Source of the DNA: Cupriavidus nantongensis
GTDB taxonomy: Bacteria > Pseudomonadota > Gammaproteobacteria > Burkholderiales > Burkholderiaceae
Assembly: GCF_001598055.1 (NCBI RefSeq)
Contig: NZ_CP014845.1
Location: 1,798,001-1,862,000, forward strand
Reading direction: 5' to 3'
Length of the DNA stretch: 64,000 bases
Shown here one piece after another: positions 25,503-34,758 of the stretch (positions are counted from its first letter, which is position 1; each line of letters opens with the position of its first letter). A program made the position numbers and the translations under genes. Below the pieces are notes generated by a model. The model was not told where the DNA came from. It saw nothing but the letters and a program-made list of their open reading frames with translations, and ran no database searches.

Positions 25503-26015
25503 ATGCCGGCGCTGTTCACCGCCTGGACCGAATGGGCCAGCACGCTGGCGCGGCTGCCGTTCGCGGCGGCGCTGCGCAGTTCGGCATGGGCCTATCCCGC
25601 GGTGGAGATCGTCCACCTCGCCGGCATGGCGCTGCTGTTCGGCTCCATCTTCGTGGTCGACATGCGGCTGGCGGGGCTTGGCCGGCGGATACCGGTCAGC
25701 CTGCTGCTGCGCCATGCGCTGCCCTTCACCATCGGCGCCTTCATCGCCGTCGCGGCCAGCGGCGTGCTGCTGTTCGTGGCCCACGCCGACGAGCTGGCCG
25801 CCAACCCGGCGTTCCTCGCCAAGCTGGGCCTGATCGTGCTGGCGCTCGCCAATGTGCTGTGGTTCCACGCCGGACCAGGCCGCAGCCTGCATGACCGCGA
25901 GCGCGGCTGGGACGCCGACGCAGCGCCGCCCGCCGGCGCACGGCTGAATGCGATCCTGTCCATGGCCGCCTGGCTGCTGGTGATCTGCGCCGGACGGCTG
26001 ATCGCCTATGTCTGA
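25503..26015 (+). CDS. Small four-helix membrane protein (DUF6644-like)
   Basis: A 170-residue integral membrane protein with about four hydrophobic segments. EIVHLAGMALLFGSIFVVDMRL, with a His in the second helix, and LRHALPFTIGAFIAVAASGVLLF, with a His at the start of the third, recall the haem-coordinating helices of cytochrome b-like or DUF2214/DUF6644 proteins. It probably forms an operon with the exported protein 13 nt upstream and may be its membrane partner. Its role is unknown; a redox or metal function is inferred from the histidines only. Confidence 0.72.
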   Translation: MPALFTAWTEWASTLARLPFAAALRSSAWAYPAVEIVHLAGMALLFGSIFVVDMRLAGLGRRIPVSLLLRHALPFTIGAFIAVAASGVLLFVAHADELAANPAFLAKLGLIVLALANVLWFHAGPGRSLHDRERGWDADAAPPAGARLNAILSMAAWLLVICAGRLIAYV

Positions 26016-26459
26016 AGCGGCACGCCGCCGCTGACCATGCCCCCGCCAACTGCGCGTAAACGCCAATCCCCGGCGGTTTTACCGGCAAGCACAATGTATT
26101 CACAATTCCAATATTCGATTAAAGTGATACACATTGTCGTAAATGTGAATTTCACCGCCAGATATTATTTTTATTTAAATCTGGTTTGCCGATAAAAAGA
26201 CCGGCGACGCTCTTGTCTGGCACTACCTGGCTCCCCGCGGATGCGGCCCGTCACGGGCCGCGGCGAGCCTTGCAGGCAGGTCCGTATGCCGCGGCGCATG
26301 GGGAACCCCTTTTGCATGGCGTTGGCCGGCAAGGGCGCGGGGTCATCATGAGGTCCGGTTTGCCATCACGGCCTTGCCGTGGTTTTCGTGGGGGAAACCT
26401 GGCGGCGCATCCGCGCCGCCAGGCCGGCTTCGGCCATCACCCAGGAAAGGCATCGGCAC
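26016..26459. other. 444-nt intergenic region with an AT-rich island
   Basis: No convincing gene is present. Positions about 26085-26190 are sharply AT-rich against a very GC-rich background. They include a TTCACA/TGTGAA inverted pair (26099-26104 and 26144-26149) and CCAGAT/ATCTGG (26158-26163 and 26179-26184) around an A/T stretch without a T-tract. This is the sort of segment bound by H-NS-like silencers or carrying promoters, and it precedes the AraC regulator gene. The rest (26190-26459) is ordinary GC-rich leader. Confidence 0.6.
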
Positions 26460-27479
26460 ATGACCAAAGCCATGATCCAGACCGCGCGCGTCGCGGGGAA
26501 CAGCCCGGACCAGATCCACACGGCGCTGTCGCAGCTCTATCCCGGGGTTGCAGTGCATACGGCGTCGCCCGCGCTGGAGTTCGAGTTGCAGCAGCACCAG
26601 TTCGGCGAACTGGCGGTGATCCGGCTTTCGACCTCCACGGCGATCCAGCTCGACCTGGTGCAGCGCCTTGACGGCTACCTGCTGCTGACCGCCGCGCAAG
26701 GCGCCGGCCTCGAGACCGGCAAGACGCCGGCCGCACCGCTGTCGCCCATGCCGCCATCCTTTGTGCTCGACATGCAGCAGGTCGGGGTCTGGCGCTGGCA
26801 GCCGGGCAGCTACGACATGGTCATGATCGACGGGGCGCGCCTGCACAACCGGTTGCGGCACCTGCTGGAACGACCGCTGGTGCAGCGCGTGAAATTCCAC
26901 CCGTCGATCCCGGCCGATGCCCCGGCGCTGCAGCTGGCGCGGGCACTGGCCGGCGCCGCGCCTGGCTTGCGGCGCGATGATGCGCGCATGCGCGCGTGCG
27001 CGACCGAGCTGGCGCTGAGCCTGGCCGATGCCCTCGCCTACGCCGTGCTGGACGATATCCCGCACAACTACTCGCTGCAGCTGGAGCAGCGCCACGCGGG
27101 CCCTTCGCCGCGCCACGTCAAGCGCGCGATCGACTATATCCATGCCAATGCCCGCGCCGTGCTGGCGCTGGACGACATCGCCCGCGCGGCGCGCGTCAGC
27201 GTGCGCACGCTGCAGGCCGGGTTCGCGCGCTTCCAAGGCTGCTCGCCGATGCAGTATGCCAAGCGCGTGCGACTGGAGGGCGTCTACAGCGCCCTGCGCG
27301 GCGGCGAACTCGAGCATTCGGTGGCGCAGGTCGCGCGGCAATGGGGCTTCAGCCACCTCGGCCAGTTCGCCCATGACTACCGCCTCGCCTTCGGCGAAAC
27401 ACCGTCGGAAACGCGGCGCACGCGCCAGAGCGCGTCGAACGACGAGGCCTTCGCCAGCCGCGGCGGCATGCCCGGCTGA
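26460..27479 (+). CDS. AraC-family transcriptional regulator
   Basis: A 339-residue regulator with a C-terminal AraC/XylS double helix-turn-helix: VKRAIDYIHANARAVLALDDIARAARVSVRTLQAGF for the first HTH and SVAQVARQWGFSHLGQFAHDYRLAFGETPSE for the second. The N-terminal 200 residues resemble the AraC_binding_2 sensing domain common in Burkholderiales regulators. The start at ATG 26460 follows AGGAAAGG; ATG 26472 is an alternative. It lies just upstream of, and co-directional with, the giant adhesin gene and could control it, but no operator was identified. The inducer is unknown. Confidence 0.9.
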   Translation: MTKAMIQTARVAGNSPDQIHTALSQLYPGVAVHTASPALEFELQQHQFGELAVIRLSTSTAIQLDLVQRLDGYLLLTAAQGAGLETGKTPAAPLSPMPPSFVLDMQQVGVWRWQPGSYDMVMIDGARLHNRLRHLLERPLVQRVKFHPSIPADAPALQLARALAGAAPGLRRDDARMRACATELALSLADALAYAVLDDIPHNYSLQLEQRHAGPSPRHVKRAIDYIHANARAVLALDDIARAARVSVRTLQAGFARFQGCSPMQYAKRVRLEGVYSALRGGELEHSVAQVARQWGFSHLGQFAHDYRLAFGETPSETRRTRQSASNDEAFASRGGMPG

Positions 27480-27645
27480 GCCGCGCGCGCGGTGCACCGG
27501 GCCTGCCGCTATCGGGATTGCGCAGCGCCTATCAAACCGGCGCACTGTATCGATTCTGAAACAGATCACGCATGGACGAACGTGTGTGCGCGCGAATACT
27601 GTGCATGCACTACCTACCGGTCACTCAGGATGAAGGAGACTCAGC

Positions 27646-30600
27646 ATGGCTTCGTCAGGCGTTCTGCTCAACCACACGGATGTTCCTGTCGCCCCCGGCA
27701 CCCGCACCGTTGCTTCACCTGACGGCCCCGCCAACTTCCTGATCGCGGCGCAGCGCGACAGCGTCGCCAACTTCGCGCGCGAAGGCAACGACCTGCTGCT
27801 GACGATGCGGGACGGCAGCACGCTGCGCATCCAGGGCTTCTTCACCAACGGTGCCCAGTACAACAACCTGGTGTTCGTGCAGGAAGACGGCCAATGGCTG
27901 GCCGACTTCAGCCAGGCGCTGGGCACGCAGGGCGATGGCGTGGCCGAGGCGGCCATGTTGTTCGAGCCGATCGGCGACAGCACTTCCACGGCCTTGCTGT
28001 TGGGTCTGCTGGGCGCCGCGGCCGGTGCCGGCATCATCGCGGCCGCTGCCAGCGGTGGCGGCGGGGATGGCGGCGGCGCGTCCGGCGGCACCTCCGGCAG
28101 CAACACCCCGCTGGCCACGCCCAAGGTCGCACCCACCAACGGCACCATGCTGTCCGGCACGGCCCCGGCCGGCAGCTCGGTCGGCATCGACTTCACCGGT
28201 GACGGCAAGGCCGACGCCACCGTCACCGCCGATGCCGCGGGCAACTGGACCTACACGCCGCCCCAGCGCCTCGCCGACGGTACCGTCGTTAGCGTGACCG
28301 CCTCCGACGCCTCCGGCAACACCAGCGCGCCGGCCACGGTAACCGTCGACGGCGCGGCCCCGGCAGCGCCCACGATCGACGCCGTCAGCAACGATGCTGG
28401 CACGGCGATCGTTGCGGGGGGTAGCACCAGCGACACCACGCCCACGCTGTCCGGCAACGCCGAGGCCGGCAGCACCGTCAGCATCTACAACGGCACCACC
28501 CTGCTTGGCACCGCCCTCGCCGACGCGAACGGCCGCTGGACCTTCACGCCGCCGTCGGGCCTGGCCGACGGCAACCATGCGCTGACGGTCACCGCCACCG
28601 ACGCGGTCGGCAACACCGGCCCGGCGAGCGCGCCGTTCCTGCTGACGGTCGATACCGCGGCGCCCGCGGCGCCCACGATCACGCCCACCGACGGCAGCGT
28701 CATCGCCGGCACCGCGGAGCCCGGCAGCACCATCCATATCGACCTGAACGGCGACGGCGCGCCCGATGCCACCGTCACCGCCAACGACAGCGGCAACTGG
28801 ACCTACACCCCCTCGCCGGCACTGGCCGATGGTGCCATGGTCAGCGTCACCGCGACCGACGCCGCCGGCAATACCAGTACGCCAGCCACCGCCACCATCG
28901 ATGCCAGCGCACCGGCCGCGCCGGTGATTGGCAGCGTCACGGACGACGCCACCCCGTCGACCGGCCCCCTCGCCGACGGCGACAGCACCAACGACGCCAC
29001 CCCGACGCTTTCCGGCACCGCCGAAGCCGGCAGCACCATCAGCATCTACAACGGCACCACGCTGGTCGGCACCACCACCGCCGACGCCACCACCGGCGCC
29101 TGGACCTTCACGCCCACGTCACCGCTGCCCGACGGCGCCGTGAGCCTGACCATCACCGCTACCGACGCGGCGGGCAACACCAGCGCACCGAGCACCGCCT
29201 TCACGCTGACGCTGGATGCCACGCCCCCTGCGATCCCGGCCATCACCGGCGCGACCGATGACAACCCGGTCAGCACCCCACTGGCTTCCGGCGACAGCAC
29301 CAACGATTCCACGCCGACGCTTTCCGGCACCGCCGATGCCGGCAGCACCATCAGCATCTACAACGGCGCCACGCTGATCGGCACCACCACCGCTGACGCG
29401 ACCACCGGCGTGTGGAGCTTCACGCCAACCTCGCCGCTGCCCGACGGCCCTGTGAGCCTGACCGCCACCGCAACCGATGCGGCGGGCAACACCAGCGCGC
29501 CAACCGCTGCCTTTAATCTGACGGTCGATACGGCTGCACCCGCTGACCCGGTCATCACGCAGGCCAGCGGCACCACGATCTCCGGCACCGCCGAAGCCGG
29601 TAGCACAGTCGATATCGACCTCGATGGCGATGGCACGCCCGACGCTACGGTGACGGCCGACGCCACGACCGGCGCGTGGACCTATTCGCCAGGCACGCCG
29701 CTGCCTGACGGCACGGGCATCAGCGTCACTGCCACCGACGCCGCCGGCAATACCAGCGCGCCGGCCACCGCCACGGTCGACGCCACGCCGCCCGCGATCC
29801 CGACCATCACCGGCGCGACCGATGACAACCCGGTCAGCACCCCATTGGCTTCCGGCGACAGCACCAACGACGGCACGCCTACCCTGACGGGCACCGCCGA
29901 TGCCGGCAGCACTATCAGCATCTTCAACGGCGCCACGCTGATCGGCACCACCGTTGCCGACGCCACCACCGGCGCATGGAGCTTCACCCCAACCACGCCG
30001 CTGATCGACGGTCCTTATGCGCTGACCGCTACCGCCACCGATGCGGCGGGCAACACCAGCGCGCCGACCGCTGCCTTTAATCTGACGGTCGATACGGCAG
30101 CACCCGCTGACCCGGTCATCACGCAGGCCAACGGCACCACGATCTCGGGCACCGCAGAAGCCGGCAGCTCGATCGGTATCGACGTCGATGGCGATGGCAC
30201 ACCCGACGCAACGGTGACGGCCGACGCCACCACTGGTGTCTGGACTTACACTCCCGGCACGCCGCTGCCCGATGGCACGGCAATCAGCGTCACCGCCACC
30301 GACGCCGCCGGCAACACCAGCGCGCCGGCCACCGCGACGGTCGACGCCACGCCGCCGGCGATCCCGGCCATCACCGGCGCGACCGACGACAACCCGGTCA
30401 GCACCCCACTGGCTTCTGGCGACAGCACCAACGATTCCACGCCGACGCTTTCCGGCACCGCTGATGCCGGCAGCACCATCAGCATCTACAACGGTGCCAC
30501 GCTGATCGGCACCACCGTTGCTGATGCCACCACCGGCGTGTGGAGCTTCACGCCGACCACGCCGCTGACCGATGGCCCTGTGAGCCTGACTGCCACCGCG

Positions 30601-33177
30601 ACCGATGCGGCAGGCAACGTCAGTGCGCCGACTGCTGCCTTTAATCTGACGGTCGATACGGCTGCACCCGCTGACCCGGTCATCACGCAGGCAAGCGGCA
30701 CCACGATCTCCGGCACCGCCGAAGCCGGTAGCACCGTTGATATCGACCTCGATGGCGATGGCACGCCCGACGCTACGGTGACGGCCGACGCCACGACCGG
30801 CGCGTGGACCTATTCACCAGGCACACCACTGCCCGATGGCACCGGAATCAGCGTTACCGCCACCGATGCCGCTGGCAATACCAGCGCGCCGGCCACCGCT
30901 ACGGTCGACGCCACGCCGCCCGCGATCCCGGCCATCACTGGCGCAACCGACGACAACCCCGTCAGCACCCCGCTGGCTTCCGGCGACAGCACCAACGATT
31001 CCACGCCGACGCTTTCCGGCACCGCCGATGCCGGCAGCACCATCAGCATCTACAACGGCGCCACGCTGATCGGCACCACCGTTGCTGATGCCACCACCGG
31101 CGTGTGGAGCTTCACGCCGACCACGCCGCTGACCGATGGCCCGTATGCGCTGACCGCCACCGCAACCGATGCGGCCGGCAACACCAGCGCACCGACCGCC
31201 GCCTTCAACCTGACGGTGGATACGGCAGCACCCGCTGACCCGATCATCACCGTTGCCAACGGCACTACCCTGTCCGGCACCGCCGAAGCCGGCAGCACCG
31301 TCAATATCGACCTCGATGGCGATGGCAACCCGGAGGGCACGGTCACCGCCGATGCCACCACCGGCGAGTGGACCTACTCGCCCGCCGGCGGACTTCCCGA
31401 TGGCGTGGTCGCCAGCGTCACCGCCAGCGATGCCGCAGGCAATACCAGCGCTCCTGCAACGGTAACCATCGATGCCACCCCGCCGGCGGTTCCGCTGATC
31501 ACCAGCGTCACCGACGACAATCCGGTCGCCACCCCGCTGAATTCGGGCGACAGCACCAACGACAGCACGCCGACCCTCAGCGGTACTGCCGATGCCGGCA
31601 GCACCATCAGCATCTTCAACGGCGCCACGCTGATCGGCACCACCGTCGCCGATGCCACCACCGGCGCGTGGACCTTCATCCCAACCACGCCGCTGACCGA
31701 CGGCCCCTATGCACTGACTGCTACCGCGACCGATGCTGCCGGCAACATCAGCGCGCCGACCGCCGCCTTCAACCTGACGGTCGATACGGTCGCACCGACC
31801 GCCACGGTGGCCGTCACGGCGCTTACCGACGACACCGGTGCCACCGGCGACTGGATCACCGCCGACACCACGCCCGTCGTCAGCGGCACGCTCAGCGCGG
31901 CGCTGGCCCCCAACGAGAGGCTGGAAGTCAGCATCGACGGCGGCGCCACCTGGACCGATGCCGTGGTCACCGGCAACACGTGGCAATGGTTCCCCACCGG
32001 CCAGCTCGCGGACGGCACCTATACGATCACTACCCACGTGACCGACAGCGCCGGCAATATCGGCGCGGTCACCACCCAGAACTTCACGGTTGCGCAGCAG
32101 GCGGCGCCCGAGGCTGCCGTGAATGAAGCCGGCGGCTTGCTCGGCATTGCCGATGCCAACCTGCTGGGGCTGATCGACCTGAGCGCGCAGCAGTTCTTCA
32201 CCGCCAGCGACTACAACGAGAACATCAACAGTGTAGTTATCCGGTACGGCAGCGTGTTGGGACTGGGAATGCAACAGCTGGACGCAAGCACGGCGCTGGC
32301 GGCGGAACTTGGACTGACCTTCAACGTGGTCAACGATCCGGGTACCCTGTTCATCGGCCCCACGTCCACGTTGACGATCTCCGCCGTCGGCGGCGGCCCG
32401 ATCGACAACCTCAGCCTGAACGAACTGCTTGGTTCGATCACGCTGGAAGGCGGCCTGCTCGGCGTCAGCGTGAGCCTGCTCGACGCCATGACGATCACCG
32501 CGACCGACACCACGGGGCTGAGCACCACGTCCACCGGGAGCCAGCTGGTCAGCGCCGGCGTGCTGACCGACCTGCTCGGCGCAACCCAGTCGTCGGCGAT
32601 CATCGAAGGCGATGCCAGCGGCAATACGCTCACGGGCAGCACTGGCAACGACCGGCTCTACGGCTACGGCGGCGACGACACCATCAATGCCGGCGCCGGC
32701 AACGACCTGGTACGCGGCGGTGCGGGCAACGACATCCTGAATGGCGAGGCCGGCAATGACGTGATCATCGGCGGCGCCGGCAACGACACCATGAGCGGCG
32801 GCGCTGGCACCGACGTGTTCCTGTGGGAGGCCCGCGGCACCGACGGCACCGGCGGCAACGGCACCGACATGATTACGGACTTCACCGTGGGCACCGCGCC
32901 GGGGCAGGCCGGCAACGACGTGCTGGATGTTTCCGCGCTGCTGGATTACGCCGCCGACGCCAACGGCCCCGCCCACTACCAGAATGGCGTGGCCACCATC
33001 GACGCGGGCGACAACATCGGCCAGTACCTCAGTGCCACGCAGCAGGGCGCCGACACCGTGATCACCATCGACCGCGATGGCGCCGGCACGGACTACAGCG
33101 CACAGACGCTGGTGACGCTGAACAACGTGACCACCAACCTGGAGACCTTGCTGGCCAACCAACAGATCCTGGTCTGA
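27646..33177 (+). CDS. Giant Bap-like type I-secreted adhesin with Ig-like and RTX repeats
   Basis: An 1843-residue surface adhesin. Residues 1-110 resemble the BapA N-terminal prefix domain (NDLLLTMRDGSTLRIQGFF, then LVFVQEDGQWLAD). A glycine/alanine linker follows (LLGAAAGAGI, GGGGDGGGASGG). About residues 155-1385 are alternating bacterial Ig-like modules: seven of about 105 residues (PTLSGTADAGSTISIYNG type) and six of about 83 residues (ISGTAEAGSTVDIDLDGDG type). One further Ig-like domain and a beta-rich region precede RTX repeats near residues 1665-1725 (GGAGNDILNGEAGND) and a VITID...QTLVTLNN tail typical of type I substrates. AAGGAG precedes the ATG. Three type I secretion genes follow. 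It should mediate cell-cell or surface attachment. Confidence 0.92.
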   Translation: MASSGVLLNHTDVPVAPGTRTVASPDGPANFLIAAQRDSVANFAREGNDLLLTMRDGSTLRIQGFFTNGAQYNNLVFVQEDGQWLADFSQALGTQGDGVAEAAMLFEPIGDSTSTALLLGLLGAAAGAGIIAAAASGGGGDGGGASGGTSGSNTPLATPKVAPTNGTMLSGTAPAGSSVGIDFTGDGKADATVTADAAGNWTYTPPQRLADGTVVSVTASDASGNTSAPATVTVDGAAPAAPTIDAVSNDAGTAIVAGGSTSDTTPTLSGNAEAGSTVSIYNGTTLLGTALADANGRWTFTPPSGLADGNHALTVTATDAVGNTGPASAPFLLTVDTAAPAAPTITPTDGSVIAGTAEPGSTIHIDLNGDGAPDATVTANDSGNWTYTPSPALADGAMVSVTATDAAGNTSTPATATIDASAPAAPVIGSVTDDATPSTGPLADGDSTNDATPTLSGTAEAGSTISIYNGTTLVGTTTADATTGAWTFTPTSPLPDGAVSLTITATDAAGNTSAPSTAFTLTLDATPPAIPAITGATDDNPVSTPLASGDSTNDSTPTLSGTADAGSTISIYNGATLIGTTTADATTGVWSFTPTSPLPDGPVSLTATATDAAGNTSAPTAAFNLTVDTAAPADPVITQASGTTISGTAEAGSTVDIDLDGDGTPDATVTADATTGAWTYSPGTPLPDGTGISVTATDAAGNTSAPATATVDATPPAIPTITGATDDNPVSTPLASGDSTNDGTPTLTGTADAGSTISIFNGATLIGTTVADATTGAWSFTPTTPLIDGPYALTATATDAAGNTSAPTAAFNLTVDTAAPADPVITQANGTTISGTAEAGSSIGIDVDGDGTPDATVTADATTGVWTYTPGTPLPDGTAISVTATDAAGNTSAPATATVDATPPAIPAITGATDDNPVSTPLASGDSTNDSTPTLSGTADAGSTISIYNGATLIGTTVADATTGVWSFTPTTPLTDGPVSLTATATDAAGNVSAPTAAFNLTVDTAAPADPVITQASGTTISGTAEAGSTVDIDLDGDGTPDATVTADATTGAWTYSPGTPLPDGTGISVTATDAAGNTSAPATATVDATPPAIPAITGATDDNPVSTPLASGDSTNDSTPTLSGTADAGSTISIYNGATLIGTTVADATTGVWSFTPTTPLTDGPYALTATATDAAGNTSAPTAAFNLTVDTAAPADPIITVANGTTLSGTAEAGSTVNIDLDGDGNPEGTVTADATTGEWTYSPAGGLPDGVVASVTASDAAGNTSAPATVTIDATPPAVPLITSVTDDNPVATPLNSGDSTNDSTPTLSGTADAGSTISIFNGATLIGTTVADATTGAWTFIPTTPLTDGPYALTATATDAAGNISAPTAAFNLTVDTVAPTATVAVTALTDDTGATGDWITADTTPVVSGTLSAALAPNERLEVSIDGGATWTDAVVTGNTWQWFPTGQLADGTYTITTHVTDSAGNIGAVTTQNFTVAQQAAPEAAVNEAGGLLGIADANLLGLIDLSAQQFFTASDYNENINSVVIRYGSVLGLGMQQLDASTALAAELGLTFNVVNDPGTLFIGPTSTLTISAVGGGPIDNLSLNELLGSITLEGGLLGVSVSLLDAMTITATDTTGLSTTSTGSQLVSAGVLTDLLGATQSSAIIEGDASGNTLTGSTGNDRLYGYGGDDTINAGAGNDLVRGGAGNDILNGEAGNDVIIGGAGNDTMSGGAGTDVFLWEARGTDGTGGNGTDMITDFTVGTAPGQAGNDVLDVSALLDYAADANGPAHYQNGVATIDAGDNIGQYLSATQQGADTVITIDRDGAGTDYSAQTLVTLNNVTTNLETLLANQQILV
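28354..31791 (+). repeat. Tandem Ig-module array with exact 564-bp period
   Basis: Equivalent module boundaries fall at 28354, 28906, 29221, 29785, 30349, 30913 and 31477. The last five are separated by exactly 564 bp (188 codons: one module of about 105 and one of about 83 residues). Copies from 29221 onward are nearly identical in DNA over long stretches. The first ones (28354, 28906) have diverged and one lacks the short module. This pattern indicates recent amplification by recombination, so copy number is likely to vary among strains and could be collapsed in short-read assemblies. Confidence 0.95.
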
Positions 33178-33201
33178 CCCCGCAGCCCCCGGCCCGGCGG
33201 C

Positions 33202-34758
33202 ATGCGCGAGCAGCCGGGCCGGCCGTGGCGCCGTCATGCACGCATGCCGGCGCGATCGACACATCCGGACGGCATCGCCATCTTGTTCACAGTCAGACTG
33301 ACCCTTGACGCCGGCGCGAGCGCCGGCCCCGGCTTCGGCCTCTTCTGGTTTCCTGGTTTCACCGCCTCGCGCGCGGCAAAACCGCTCCTGGGCACACTGC
33401 TCGCGACGCTGCTCGCGGCCATGTCGATGGCCAGGCCGGCGGGTGCGGCGCCGGTGCCAGCGCTTGCCGCCACGGCTACGCTGCCCACCGCGCCGGCGTC
33501 GAATGCGGCCGCATCGAATGGTGTGCCGGCGGCTTTGCGCATCCCGCTGGCGGGCATGGCGCTGCACGAGGCCGTCGGCATCGCCATCTCGCGGCATCCC
33601 GATATCGGGCGCGCCAACGCGGTGGTGGCGCAGAGCGAGGCTGAGATAGCGGTGGCGCGTTCGGCCTGGTACCCCAAGCTCGAATATGGCGTGCGCCCCG
33701 GCTATGGCGGCAGCTTCGGCAGCGGCGGCAACGACATGGGCGCGCGCGCATCGGTGGGCGTGAGCCAGCTGCTGTACGACTTCGGCCGCACCGCCAGCAA
33801 GATCTCCGCCGCGGACGCCTCGCTGGTACAGCGCCGCCATGAGCTGTCCGACACGGTCGAGCAGATCGCCTACAACACCGCCTCGATCTATATCGAGCTG
33901 GCCGCCAGCCAGGCGGTAATGGCGGCCGCGCAGCGCCAGCTCGAAACGCTGGCGGTCACGCGCGACAAGATCGGCCAGCGCGTGCGTGCGGGGCTGTCGG
34001 TCAGTTCGGACGGCACCATGGCCGACGTGGCGATCCAGCGCGCCCGCACCGAGACGTTGCGCGCGCGCACCCGTTTCGACGTGGCCGCGTCGCGCCTGGC
34101 CGAGCTGATCGGCGTGCGGCCCGAGCGCGTGGCCGAACTGACGCGCACCGAAGACGAGGTCCGCGGCCTGGGCGACGAGGGCGACGACATCGAGCACACC
34201 CCCAAGGTGCTGGCCGCCGCGGCGGCGGCCGAGGCCGCGCACGCGCGCGTGACGCTGGCCGAGGCCGAGCGCTTCCCGTCGGTCAGCGTAGGCGTCAGCC
34301 GCTCGGTGTCGACCGGGCGCGCCAATGCCAACGACGATACCTGGATTGGCGTGGCCATTGCCGGCGACTTCTCGCTGGGCGGGCTCAACCGGCACCGCAT
34401 CGACGCCGCCCGCGCCGGCCAGCGCGCGGCCCAGCAGGCGCTGGACAATGAACGGCTGCTGGCCCGCACCACGCTGCATTCCGCCGCCACCGAGGCGGCC
34501 GGCGCTGCGGCGCGCACGCAAAGCTATGCGCAGATGATCGCGCTGCTGCGCGCTTCGCGCGACCTGTACTGGCAGGAATACATCCTCAACAAGCGGACCC
34601 TGACCGACGTGCTCAATCCCGAGCGCGAGATCTTCCTGGCCGAACAGGAGTGGATCGGCGCGGTCGCCGACGGCATGCTGGCGCGCATCAAGGCGCACGC
34701 CGCCACCGGCAGGTTCGTGGCCTTGCTGCGGGAGCACGACAGTGCAAGCCACCCTTGA
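33202..34758 (+). CDS. TolC-family outer-membrane channel of the adhesin secretion system (LapE-like)
   Basis: A protein of up to 518 residues. The mature part is a TolC/OEP protein: LHEAVGIAISRHPDIGRANAVVAQSEAEI at the start of the first repeat, VGVSQLLYDFGRTASKISAAD, a long coiled-coil helix, and VGVSRSVSTGRANANDDTWIGVAIAGDFSLGG at the start of the second. It gives the type I system its outer-membrane exit duct. The N-terminus is uncertain: from ATG 33202 or 33244 the signal-peptide core (LLGTLLATLLAAMSMA) lies unusually far in, and no start has a good ribosome site. It follows the adhesin by 24 nt and overlaps the ABC gene by 17 nt. Confidence 0.9.
   Translation: MREQPGRPWRRHARMPARSTHPDGIAILFTVRLTLDAGASAGPGFGLFWFPGFTASRAAKPLLGTLLATLLAAMSMARPAGAAPVPALAATATLPTAPASNAAASNGVPAALRIPLAGMALHEAVGIAISRHPDIGRANAVVAQSEAEIAVARSAWYPKLEYGVRPGYGGSFGSGGNDMGARASVGVSQLLYDFGRTASKISAADASLVQRRHELSDTVEQIAYNTASIYIELAASQAVMAAAQRQLETLAVTRDKIGQRVRAGLSVSSDGTMADVAIQRARTETLRARTRFDVAASRLAELIGVRPERVAELTRTEDEVRGLGDEGDDIEHTPKVLAAAAAAEAAHARVTLAEAERFPSVSVGVSRSVSTGRANANDDTWIGVAIAGDFSLGGLNRHRIDAARAGQRAAQQALDNERLLARTTLHSAATEAAGAAARTQSYAQMIALLRASRDLYWQEYILNKRTLTDVLNPEREIFLAEQEWIGAVADGMLARIKAHAATGRFVALLREHDSASHP

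Noticed and set aside
26158..26184. CCAGAT/ATCTGG hairpin as a terminator for the DUF6644-like gene
   Set aside because: The stem is only 6 bp, the loop is A/T-rich, and no run of T follows on either strand in the right place.
26186..26671. Plus-strand frame starting at 26186, in front of and overlapping the AraC gene
   Set aside because: No domain and biased composition; it overlaps the well-supported AraC frame.
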